Positions 46,617 through 54,446 of a stretch of DNA of 64,000 nt are shown one piece after another. The stretch spans positions 186,001 to 250,000 of the forward strand of contig NC_017243.1 of assembly GCF_000223215.1 (NCBI RefSeq), in the 5' to 3' direction. Source of the stretch: Brachyspira intermedia PWS/A (lineage in GTDB: Bacteria > Spirochaetota > Brachyspiria > Brachyspirales > Brachyspiraceae). The notes beneath the pieces were generated by a model. It searched no databases, was not told where the DNA came from, and worked only from the letters and a program-made list of their open reading frames with translations. A program made the position numbers and the translations under genes. The first letter of the stretch is position 1; the number at the start of each line of letters is the position of its first letter.

Positions 46617-48002
46617 TTATAAATTATGTTCAGCTGCGGAATGAGAGGCAATATTTGCATCTTTTTTCCATTTGTTGGAGAAGTAATATAATAAACTTAA
46701 ACTCATACTAAAGAAGTTGCTTACAGCCATAGCAGTCCAAATTCCCCATAATTCCATCTTAGGAGATATCATATATGCAAGAGGTACTCTGATTATTATA
46801 TGAGCACAAAAAGCAAATAGCATAAGCATAAAAGTTTTACCAGCTCCATTAATGACACCATTAGCAGTAAACATTACAGCAAGCATTACTATAGAAGGCA
46901 TAACAACATAAATATAGCTTTTAGTATATTTCAAAACGCTCATATCTTTAGTAAACATTCTTACTATTATCTCAGGAAACAATACCGAAAAAATAGCCAT
47001 AAATGCAGATATTCCTACAGAAAGCATCATTCCAGCTTTAAATATTTCCTTTACTCTCTCCATTTTTCCTGCCCCTATATTTTGAGCTGTCATAGTGGCA
47101 ATACCAGCAGATAATGCTAAAAGCGGAAGAAATGATAAAGAATCTACTCTCATAGATACAGCAACAGATGCAGAAGCAGCTTCTCCATAAGTGTTTATAA
47201 GTCTGTTTAAAAATAACCAGCTTACAGATACTATTAATTGCATAGCAGCAAATGGAAGCCCTATCCTAAACATCAGCTTAGTTATATTAAGATCGAAAGC
47301 CAAATCAAAAGGATTAGCTTTTACAATACTATTTTTCATTTTTAAATATATCATAGATACAGCAACAGAAACGAATTGAGAAAAAGCTGTGGCATAAGCA
47401 GCACCGTCAAGTCCCATAGGTGGAAAAGGTCCTATTCCTTTTATCATAAGAGGATCTAATATTAAATTCAAAACGGATGCAATAGCTAAAAATATCAAAG
47501 GTCTTACAGTATCTCCAATTCCTCTAAGCAAAGCAGACACTAGAAAATAATAAAACATAAATGGAAAACCTATCATGCTTATTCTGAAATAGCTAACAGA
47601 ATATTCCATTATACTATCTGCAGTATTTAAAAATCTCATCATAGCAGGAGCAAATATATATCCTATTATCGCCAAAGCTAAGGCAGTTATCAAACTTATA
47701 GTAGTTGAAACTCTAGAAACATATATTACAGAATCTTTATCATTAGCACCGAAATACTGTCCTATTAAAATATTGGATGCTACTGTAACACCTGAAGCTA
47801 TAGCCATAAGTATCAATATTATTGGAAAACTTACAGCAATAGCACCAAGTCCTTTAGGGCCTATCATTTGACCAATCCAAATAGTATCAACTATATTGTA
47901 TGCGATATTTAAAAGGTTTCCTAATATCATAGGTATAACTAAGTTTATAAGTCCTCTGCTTACATTACCCTCGGTAAGCTCCAACATCTTATCTTTTTCC
48001 AT
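46617..48002 (-). CDS. MATE-family efflux transporter (2)
   Basis: A 461-residue paralogue of the downstream MATE gene, with the same blocks (L-T-E-G-N-V-S-R-G-L, L-V-I-P-M-I-L-G-N-L-L-N, I-W-I-G-Q-M-I-G-P-K-G-L, I-L-I-G-Q-Y-F-G-A-N-D-K-D). The start is ATG 48002, since TGAGGA lies just before it; the frame is open 4 codons further. The high similarity over the full length indicates a recent tandem duplication. The two may form a heterodimer or have split specificity; neither can be decided from sequence. Confidence 0.9.
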   Translation of the reverse strand: MEKDKMLELTEGNVSRGLINLVIPMILGNLLNIAYNIVDTIWIGQMIGPKGLGAIAVSFPIILILMAIASGVTVASNILIGQYFGANDKDSVIYVSRVSTTISLITALALAIIGYIFAPAMMRFLNTADSIMEYSVSYFRISMIGFPFMFYYFLVSALLRGIGDTVRPLIFLAIASVLNLILDPLMIKGIGPFPPMGLDGAAYATAFSQFVSVAVSMIYLKMKNSIVKANPFDLAFDLNITKLMFRIGLPFAAMQLIVSVSWLFLNRLINTYGEAASASVAVSMRVDSLSFLPLLALSAGIATMTAQNIGAGKMERVKEIFKAGMMLSVGISAFMAIFSVLFPEIIVRMFTKDMSVLKYTKSYIYVVMPSIVMLAVMFTANGVINGAGKTFMLMLFAFCAHIIIRVPLAYMISPKMELWGIWTAMAVSNFFSMSLSLLYYFSNKWKKDANIASHSAAEHNL

Positions 48003-48465
48003 GATTGTCCTCATTCATAAGTTTTTATAATTTATAGTGTTTTTATTTTATCATAATGTTTTCATAAAAATTGGGGCTTGAAACATATTATTTTCAAAAC
48101 CTATTAATAACTTTTTTATTATTGCATTGTTTATAGAAAAAAGTTTAAAAAGTATAAAATCATTCAAAAAAGATAAACATAATGCAAAAGATTATGTTTA
48201 TTAGACTTAATCATATTCTCAATAAGAGATAGAAATAAATGACACTTTACTGCAATGATATCAAATACAGATATTTGATAATATGAATCAAATTGCGGTA
48301 ATTTCATACAATTTCCTATATGATTATAAGTTATAAAAACGGAATATATGTTTTCTATTAAAAACTAATTAGTAATCTTATATTCTTAAAAAATAAAGTC
48401 AATATCAAAAATGTATTATTTATAAAAATTTAATATTTTATAGTATAAAATATAATTTATTGATA
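48003..48465. other. Intergenic region with two hairpins, no gene seen
   Basis: About 460 bp without a coding signal. Two inverted repeats are visible: ATAAACATAAT/ATTATGTTTAT (48173-48201, 7-base loop) and ATCAAATA/TATTTGAT (near 48259-48278). Neither has a T run. The right end should hold nothing of the minus-strand lipoprotein gene (which ends at 48466) apart from its terminator, which is not obvious; the left end contains the MATE 2 promoter. Confidence 0.4.
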
Positions 48466-49119
48466 TTATCTTCTTCTCCTAGTAGAAGACCTTCTGAAAG
48501 TAGATTTTTTTCTTGTAGAGCTTCCTGAACTAGGTTTGAATAATGTTCTTCTTTTAGTAGTAGAACTATTATTATCTACTGTTGTTTTTTTAGTTGTGGA
48601 TCTTGAATTATTAAATATGCTTCTTCTTGTTGAAGTTCTAGTATATTTGTCATCATAGTAATCTCTATTAATAGTTCTTCTCTTACCATAATCATCATAA
48701 TATGTTGGTCTTCTATCGTCCATCATATTCATAAGCATCATATATGTAAAGAAACTGTTTCCATAACCTCTGTTATTTACCACTCTTTGTGCGCTTTCAG
48801 GCTCAATTTCATCAATGAAGTTTGTATATTTAGTAAAACTATTTGTAGGAAGAGGAACATTAAATTCATATTTTCCTTTATCAAACATCATAGGACCTAT
48901 TTGAGACATAGAAGTATTAACTATGACATCATCATCATTTAAAAATTGAGAAACTAAAAATATATTTTCTGATTGTCTGCCTGATTTTTTAGCTTCTACT
49001 ACCACTTTTATGCTATCATTTTCTTTATTTGCTGATACAACATTAAAATATGATTTTGATGGTGCAAAACAAGAAATAAAAATAAAATTTAAAAATAATA
49101 AAATATAAACTTTCTTCAT
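48466..49119 (-). CDS. Lipoprotein with Arg/Ser/Thr-rich basic tail
   Basis: A 217-residue predicted lipoprotein: MKKVYILLF then lipobox F-I-S-C. The start ATG 49119 is chosen since it opens the signal peptide directly and GAGA lies 9 bp upstream; the frame extends 5 codons. The middle contains a beta-rich segment (V-K-V-V-V-E-A-K, P-M-M-F-D-K-G-K-Y-E-F-N-V-P-L). The last ~75 residues are low complexity, rich in Arg, Ser, Thr and Lys, ending R-S-S-T-R-R-R-R. Such a tail could bind polyanions such as cell-wall polymers or DNA. No family recognised. Confidence 0.7.
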   Translation of the reverse strand: MKKVYILLFLNFIFISCFAPSKSYFNVVSANKENDSIKVVVEAKKSGRQSENIFLVSQFLNDDDVIVNTSMSQIGPMMFDKGKYEFNVPLPTNSFTKYTNFIDEIEPESAQRVVNNRGYGNSFFTYMMLMNMMDDRRPTYYDDYGKRRTINRDYYDDKYTRTSTRRSIFNNSRSTTKKTTVDNNSSTTKRRTLFKPSSGSSTRKKSTFRRSSTRRRR

Positions 49120-49152
49120 AATCATAAATCTCATAATTAATTTATATATTTT

Positions 49153-49536
49153 TTATCTAGTCCAAATCAATATAAGCAATTTTTTTATACTGATTTCTAA
49201 TTCCATAAAGTTATTGGATAATGTTTTTCTTTCGCTTTTTATTAATAATTTTTGATATAAAATTTCATTAAGAAGATAAACCAAAAAATCTTCAACACTT
49301 GAATATACTTCTCCGGCACTTTCTGAAGTATAAAAAACTATTTCATTATTATTTCTTAATTCATTTGAAACGGCATTTCTGATTCTTTCTTTTTCATCAT
49401 CATCTAAATCGTATATATGATTTTCTAATTCTTCTTTATTTTTTAAAACTTCAAATTGAAAATCATCTTCATAAAGAGCTCTTAATTCAGCATACTCTAC
49501 CATATCAAAGTATTTTTTTACTTCGTCTAATATCAT
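49153..49536 (-). CDS. Hypothetical acidic protein
   Basis: A 127-residue soluble protein with no recognised family. It is acidic and mostly helical (E-E-L-E-N-H-I-Y-D-L-D-D-D-E-K-E-R), without signal peptide or membrane segment. AGGAGG five bases before the ATG is one of the strongest ribosome-binding sites in the window, so the gene is likely expressed. It is upstream of the basic-tailed lipoprotein (33 bp) on the same strand, and the two could form an operon. Confidence 0.7.
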   Translation of the reverse strand: MILDEVKKYFDMVEYAELRALYEDDFQFEVLKNKEELENHIYDLDDDEKERIRNAVSNELRNNNEIVFYTSESAGEVYSSVEDFLVYLLNEILYQKLLIKSERKTLSNNFMELEISIKKLLILIWTR

Positions 49537-49598
49537 ACAACCTCCTAAATAGGATTTTATTATATATGATATTTTTTACCTGTCAATATTTATATACT

Positions 49599-50420
49599 TT
49601 AAAGATTATGAAAAGATGGAATCATTTTATCATAAGTGCAGAATTGCTTAAATCCTATATCTTTTAGAATTTCTTTTGCTTCATTTATATGAAATCCCAA
49701 ATGACTAGGCTGATGACTGTCGCTTCCTATAGTGATAATATTTCCTCCCAATTTATGATATAGATTTAATATATCTATGGAAGGAGTAGTATCTTTCAAA
49801 CCGTATCTATGATATGAAGTATTAAATTCTATTCCTTTACCATCTTTTATAACTATTTTTAATATATCTTCTATAATAGGTTTCACTTTTTCAAAAGGGT
49901 AAACACCTTTTTTATCATATCGTATAATCAAATCTAAATGACCAAGCACTGAATAATTTTTAAACATTTTTACAACATTGAGCATTTCTTCATAATAGGC
50001 TTCATTGTATTCTTTTTGTGTTTTGTTTCTTTGAAAATCCTGAGTCCAGAATTCTTTATCATTTACCTGATGAACTGAAAATATAATAAAATCGAAATCA
50101 TATTTTTTTAAAAGAGCCTCATATTTATCTATAGTATGAGTTTGTATGCCGCATTCAAGTCCTGTTTTTATATTAATTTGTTTTCCGTATATTTCTTTCA
50201 TTCTTTTTATATCTTCTATATACTTTGTATAATTGACATTTGATATAGTTTTTTCGTCTTTTATTTCAATTTCGTTCCAATCTTTTTTTATGCCATAATC
50301 CACATGATCAGTAATACAAATATCATCTATATTTAGCTTTATAGCGTCTTTTATAACTTTTTCTAATGTATAATTAGAATCGTCACTAAACTCTGTATGT
50401 ACATGATAATCGGCAGTCAT
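49599..50420 (-). CDS. hisK: Histidinol-phosphatase, PHP family
   Basis: A 273-residue PHP-superfamily phosphoesterase. The metal-binding motifs are D-Y-H-V-H-T-E-F-S-D (H6, H8), I-T-D-H-V-D-Y, L-E-C-G, S-V-H-Q-V-N, L-G-H-L-D and G-S-D-S-H, in the order of HisK-type histidinol-phosphate phosphatases, which remove phosphate from L-histidinol phosphate in histidine synthesis. Other his genes are not in the window, so a different phosphomonoester substrate remains possible. AAGGATTATTAT precedes the ATG. Located downstream of the alcohol dehydrogenase but separated by a terminator. Confidence 0.85.
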   Translation of the reverse strand: MTADYHVHTEFSDDSNYTLEKVIKDAIKLNIDDICITDHVDYGIKKDWNEIEIKDEKTISNVNYTKYIEDIKRMKEIYGKQINIKTGLECGIQTHTIDKYEALLKKYDFDFIIFSVHQVNDKEFWTQDFQRNKTQKEYNEAYYEEMLNVVKMFKNYSVLGHLDLIIRYDKKGVYPFEKVKPIIEDILKIVIKDGKGIEFNTSYHRYGLKDTTPSIDILNLYHKLGGNIITIGSDSHQPSHLGFHINEAKEILKDIGFKQFCTYDKMIPSFHNL

Positions 50421-50485
50421 ATAATAATCCTTTTTATATTAGTAGTGATCAATAATTTATTTAATTATATCATTTATAATAAAAA

Positions 50486-50512
50486 GAGACAGCATATTTT
50501 TAATGCTGCCTC
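50486..50512 (-). terminator. Terminator of the alcohol dehydrogenase gene
   Basis: On the minus strand GAGGCAGCAT pairs with ATGCTGTCTC (one mismatch) and is followed by TTTTT. It lies about 40 bp past the dehydrogenase stop codon. Confidence 0.7.
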
Positions 50513-50551
50513 AAATTTATAAAGAATATTATGAACAAAAATTTTTTTTAC

Positions 50552-51640
50552 TTATTGAAGAGTTTTCATATCAATTACATATCTGAATTTTGCCTGACCT
50601 GTTGTAAGTTTTTCATAGGCTTCATCAATTTGATTTGCTGCGATAATTTCTGTTTCAGGGTATATTTTATGCTTTAAAGAGAAGTCCAACATCTCTTGAG
50701 TTTCTTTAATACCTCCTATCATAGAACCATAAACTTTTTTTCCGCCTGAGAATATTAATCTTGCCAAGTCTATGCTTTGTTTTAATTCTGCTGGAGGAAG
50801 TCCTACTATAGCCATTTCTCCGCCGTATTTCAATAGATCAACATAATTGTTAACATCATAACCGGTAGGAATTGTAGATATGATTAAATCGAAACGTACA
50901 GGAACATCTTTTGTAGAAGTAAATAAATCTTTAGCTCCCATTTCTAAAGCTTCTTTTTTCTTCTTATCATTTCTAGCAAATACATAAACTTGAGCACCCA
51001 TATTAACAGCATATTTTACAGCCATAGAGCCAAGTCCTCCGAAACCTGCAACGCCTACTACATCACCTTCTTTTACTCCTGAAAATTTCAAAGGAGAATA
51101 AGTTGTAATACCTGCACATAGTAATGGAGCTACTTTTTCCATTGGGGCATCTTTTGGTACAGTAATAGCAAATTTCTCGCTTACTACTATATTATTAGAG
51201 TATCCGCCGTAAGTAGGTTCATCATTATGGAAATGGTCTTTACAGTCATAGGTTAATACAGTTTGACCTCTTTCACAGAATTGTTCATGGCTTCTTTTGC
51301 ATGCTTCGCATTCTCCGCATGAGTTTACCATACATCCTACGCCTGCATAATCTCCTACTTTAAACTTAGTAACATTTTTTCCTACTGCTACAACCTTTCC
51401 GGCAATTTCATGTCCCGGAACCATAGGGTATATTCCTTCATGCCATTCACTTCTTGCTGAGTGTATATCACTATGGCATATTCCGGCATACATTATTTCT
51501 ATTAATATATCATTATCGCCCATAGAATGTCTTGAAAATTCAAATGGTTTAAAAGTATCTGTTTTGCTATGTACGGCATAACCTTTAGCATTTATTCTCT
51601 GACCTGAATTAGCTTCTTCTAAGTTTTTATCAAGTAACAT
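50552..51640 (-). CDS. Zinc-dependent alcohol dehydrogenase (YahK/CAD type)
   Basis: A 362-residue medium-chain dehydrogenase. The catalytic zinc site has A-G-I-C-H-S-D and P-G-H-E; the structural zinc lobe is C-M-V-N-S-C-G-E-C-E-A-C-K with a further C. The Rossmann motif is G-F-G-G-L-G-S-M-A. The arrangement matches cinnamyl-alcohol-type NADPH aldehyde reductases such as YahK. It probably reduces aldehydes to alcohols. AAGGAGTTATTT precedes the ATG. It is monocistronic with its own terminator; a composite repeat lies upstream. Confidence 0.92.
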   Translation of the reverse strand: MLLDKNLEEANSGQRINAKGYAVHSKTDTFKPFEFSRHSMGDNDILIEIMYAGICHSDIHSARSEWHEGIYPMVPGHEIAGKVVAVGKNVTKFKVGDYAGVGCMVNSCGECEACKRSHEQFCERGQTVLTYDCKDHFHNDEPTYGGYSNNIVVSEKFAITVPKDAPMEKVAPLLCAGITTYSPLKFSGVKEGDVVGVAGFGGLGSMAVKYAVNMGAQVYVFARNDKKKKEALEMGAKDLFTSTKDVPVRFDLIISTIPTGYDVNNYVDLLKYGGEMAIVGLPPAELKQSIDLARLIFSGGKKVYGSMIGGIKETQEMLDFSLKHKIYPETEIIAANQIDEAYEKLTTGQAKFRYVIDMKTLQ

Positions 51641-51730
51641 AAATAACTCCTTTTTATAAATATGGCATTATTATAACATTGAAGTGTACTCCAATGTCAA
51701 TAGGCAATATACATATTTTTGGAATTTTAT

Positions 51731-51935
51731 TACAAATCCCGCCCTTTAGTTTTGTTAACTTTATTTACAATTAATAGCTTTATTCACATTTAAAGCCAAT
51801 TCAGAAAAAGCATGCCCGCCCAAGTGTTTATTAGATTTAAAGTCTATTAGCCGCACGGTGAATGAATTTTTATATATAATTTAATTTCTATCAATAATTT
51901 AATTTATATTCATAGTTTTACTCTGCGTGCGTATG
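51731..51935. repeat. Composite intergenic repeat, partial copy 7 (gap 51641-52046)
   Basis: Half of the core followed by one full flank: CCCGCCC (51738), ATGCCCGCCCAAG (about 51812), CCGCACGGTG (51851) to CTGCGTGCG (about 51922), about 80 bp. It is followed without break by the modA-like remnant. The first ~90 bp of the gap before it hold the dehydrogenase promoter. Confidence 0.75.
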
Positions 51936-51943
51936 TATAAGCT

Positions 51944-52020
51944 AAAAAAATTATAAAATATTTATGTTCAGATAAAAGCATTGATATATTTAAAGATTAT
52001 GTTTTTATACATTGTGTAAT
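51944..52020 (+). pseudogene. 3' remnant of a modA-like gene
   Basis: TTTATGTTCAGATAAAAGCA and the following ~35 bases closely match the 3' end of modA at 44937-44990. In the same frame the translation Y-L-C-S-D-K-S-I-D-I-F-K-D-Y matches Y-L-F-S-D-K-S-I-N-I-L-K-G-Y of ModA. The upstream part is gone and the fragment starts at the edge of a repeat. It shows there was a second copy of modA or that part of it moved with the repeat. Confidence 0.65.
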
Positions 52021-52046
52021 AATATATAAAAATATATTTAATTATA

Positions 52047-52283
52047 CTATTTTCTATTGGCCTTTTCTAATTCTCTTTGAATTTTTCTCTCTGCTTTCTC
52101 TAATTCTTTTTCATTTTTCCTTTCAGCTTTTTCTATATTTCTTTCAGTTTTTCTTTCTGCTTTATCTATTGTTTTTTCAATTTTGTCATAAGATTTTCTA
52201 TCATTTGATGTGGTTATTGAAAAAGAAGTACAGGAAACAGTAAAGATTATAGATAATAAAGTAATAAATATAATTTTCTTCAT
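52047..52283 (-). CDS. Small lipoprotein with charged helical repeats
   Basis: A 78-residue predicted lipoprotein: MKKIIFITLL, lipobox T-V-S-C (Cys 18), then a long, very charged helix built from 7-8-residue repeats of the type E-K-A-E-R-K (five copies, residues ~40-78). No hydrophobic positions in a regular heptad are seen, so a single alpha helix or a weak coiled coil, like the spacer of Lpp-type lipoproteins, is more likely than a globular domain. AGG lies 9 bp upstream. Function unknown; it may be a surface or periplasmic spacer. Confidence 0.65.
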   Translation of the reverse strand: MKKIIFITLLSIIFTVSCTSFSITTSNDRKSYDKIEKTIDKAERKTERNIEKAERKNEKELEKAERKIQRELEKANRK

Positions 52284-52471
52284 AAGATAAAACCTAATAT
52301 TAAAATGTATATTTATATATTATCATAAATATATATAAATGCAAAATAAAAAATAATTTTATAAATAGTAATTTTATTCTTTTATTTTATTGAAATTTTA
52401 GATATAGTGCAATTTACTATTTTAAAAATAGTTGTATAATTAATACAAATTTTTATTTAAGGATTTTTATT

Positions 52472-53752
52472 ATGATAGATGTAAAATTAATAAGAGAAAA
52501 TATTGAATTAGTAGAAGAGAACTTGAGAAAGAGAAGAAGCAAAGTATCTTTAGACAAGTTAAAAGCTTTAGAGCATGAAAGATTAAACCTTTTAAAAGAA
52601 GTAGAACAGGACAGAGCAAAGAAAAATGAATCTTCAAAAAAAATCGGCGAATGCATGAAAGCCGGAAATAAAGAAGAGGCAGAAAAAATAAAAGAAGAAA
52701 TGAAAAACTTCACAGAATCCTTAAATAAAAAAGAAGAGAAGTTGTCGCAGTTGGAAGAGGCCGTTAATAATGAAATACTTTATTTGCCTAATATGCTTTC
52801 TGAAGATGTACCAGATGGAGATGATGAAAAAGCAAATAAAGAAATCATAAGATGGGGAGAGCCTCGTAAATTTGATTTTGAAGTAAAAGACCATGTTGAT
52901 ATAGCTATGGGTTTAGATATTCTTGATATAGAAAGAGCTGTTAGAATGTCAAGAACTCGTTTCTCACTTATGAAAGGAAAAGGTGCAGCATTAGAAAGAG
53001 CTTTAATTAACTTTATGTTAAAGAAACATACAAGCGAACATGGCTATACAGAATATGTACCTCCTATACTTGTTAATGGCAGAACTATGACAGGTACTGG
53101 TCAGCTTCCAAAATTTGAGGAGGATTTATTTAAAACTACAGATGATCCTGCTTTATACCTTATACCTACAGCAGAAGTTCCTCTTACAAATATATACAGA
53201 GAAGAAATTATTCCTGAAAACATGCTTCCTTTATATTGTACTGCTTATACACCTTGTTTCCGTTCTGAAGCTGGTTCTTACGGACGCGATATGAGAGGAT
53301 TAATAAGACAGCATCAATTCGACAAAGTAGAGTTAGTAAAAATTTGTGCTGCTGACAAATCTAAAGAAGAGCATGAAAAAATGCTTAAAGATGCAGAAAG
53401 TATTTTACAGGCATTAGAACTTCCATACAGAGTAGTTGTTCTTTCTTCCGGAGATATAGGAAATGCTGCTTATAAAACTTTTGATATAGAAGTTTGGCTT
53501 CCATCACAAAACATGTACAGAGAGATTTCAAGTGTAAGTAACTGTTGGGATTATCAGGCAAGAAGAATGCAGATGAGAACTAGAAGAAACGGCAAAACAG
53601 AATTAGTACATACATTAAACGGTTCAGGTATTGCTGTTGGAAGAACTTGGATAGCTATACTTGAAAATTATCAGCAGGCAGACGGAAGCGTAATAATTCC
53701 AGATGCTTTAAGACCATTTACTGGTTTTGATAAGATAGAAAAGGTTAATTAA
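52472..53752 (+). CDS. serS: Seryl-tRNA synthetase
   Basis: A 426-residue class II aminoacyl-tRNA synthetase. The N-terminal ~110 residues are the long antiparallel coiled coil that binds the tRNA-Ser variable arm. The catalytic domain has class II motif 2 (F-R-S-E-A-G-S-Y-G-R-D, then G-L-I-R-Q-H-Q-F) and motif 3 (N-G-S-G-I-A-V-G-R-T). The serine-specific T-A-E-V-P-L-T-N is present. AAGGATTTTTATT precedes the ATG. Its stop codon overlaps the start of the broken TfoX-domain gene (TAATG), so the two are coupled. Confidence 0.97.
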   Translation: MIDVKLIRENIELVEENLRKRRSKVSLDKLKALEHERLNLLKEVEQDRAKKNESSKKIGECMKAGNKEEAEKIKEEMKNFTESLNKKEEKLSQLEEAVNNEILYLPNMLSEDVPDGDDEKANKEIIRWGEPRKFDFEVKDHVDIAMGLDILDIERAVRMSRTRFSLMKGKGAALERALINFMLKKHTSEHGYTEYVPPILVNGRTMTGTGQLPKFEEDLFKTTDDPALYLIPTAEVPLTNIYREEIIPENMLPLYCTAYTPCFRSEAGSYGRDMRGLIRQHQFDKVELVKICAADKSKEEHEKMLKDAESILQALELPYRVVVLSSGDIGNAAYKTFDIEVWLPSQNMYREISSVSNCWDYQARRMQMRTRRNGKTELVHTLNGSGIAVGRTWIAILENYQQADGSVIIPDALRPFTGFDKIEKVN

Positions 53753-54077
53753 TGCCATCATCTAAAGACTTTCTTAATATAGTATTAAACAAACTAGATT
53801 CTTTAGATGATATTGATTATAAACAGATGATGGGAGAATACATAATCTATTATAACAAAAAATAACAGCTTATGTATGCGATAATCATCTTTTTATAAAG
53901 CCTACTGATAAGGCAAAAACTTTAATAAAGGATTATATATTAAAGCCGCCTTATGAAAATGCTAAAGATATGATATTTATAGAAGATATCAATAAATATG
54001 ACAATGATTTCTTTGAGTATTTATTCAAAGAGATTTATGATGAGCTTCCTTCTATAAAGAAAAAAGCTAAAAAGTAA
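53752..54077 (+). pseudogene. TfoX N-terminal-domain protein, frameshifted
   Basis: From ATG 53752 the frame stops at 53863-53865 just after an A6 run (53857-53862). One extra A gives a continuous ~108-residue protein: start MPSSKDFL, then M-M-G-E-Y-I-I-Y-Y-N-K-K, then L-F-I-K-P-T-D-K-A, ending K-K-K-A-K-K. Y-K-Q-M-M-G-E-Y followed by L-F-I-K-P is the pattern of the TfoX N-terminal domain (R-x-M-F-G-G-Y ... L-Y-L-K). The ATG overlaps the serS stop by one base. No TfoX C-terminal domain follows, as in many short family members. Function of these short forms is unknown. Confidence 0.75.
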
Positions 54078-54095
54078 AAAATAAATAAAAACATT

Positions 54096-54130
54096 AAAGT
54101 GCAAATCCTAAACAAGGTTTGCACTTTTTT
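54096..54130 (+). terminator. Terminator of the serS operon
   Basis: AAAGTGCAAA (54096-54105) pairs with TTTGCACTTT (54118-54127) and a T run follows; 19 bp past the TfoX-domain stop codon. Confidence 0.85.
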
Positions 54131-54154
54131 ATTGTAATAAATTTTCTAATACAC

Positions 54155-54345
54155 TAAACGCACGGTTAATGAAAGTTTTTTAATAATTTAAATTAAAATT
54201 CAATATTAAAAAAATTTATTCTACATGCGGTTGTAGAAAAGCCGCAACAAATAAAAACTTAAAATATATTTTTAACTTTGTCTATTTTTTATTGTTCTTT
54301 TTCCCACGACTTCGTCAAAGAACTTATATCATCGACAGGCTCTGA
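54155..54345. repeat. Diverged composite repeat and hairpin module (gap 54078-54446)
   Basis: CGCACGG (54159) with a mutated partner CATGCGG (about 54223) forms a flank-like module. Then ACTTCGTCAAAG (about 54309) is the reverse complement of the CAACTTTGACGAAGT hairpin module found at 2306, 4627 and 62934. The core is missing. The last ~100 bp is AT-rich and should contain the promoter of the next gene. Confidence 0.55.
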
Positions 54346-54446
54346 TACGCTACGCAAAAGTGCATTTTAATAATATAGCAACTATAAAATGTTTCATTTT
54401 TATTTATATGATATAAAATATATTCATTAGTGTTTAGGAAATAATT

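Noticed and set aside
48003-48465. tRNA or small RNA gene in the MATE-lipoprotein gap
   Set aside because: No cloverleaf or T-loop consensus (GGTTCGA-like) found; only simple AT-rich inverted repeats.
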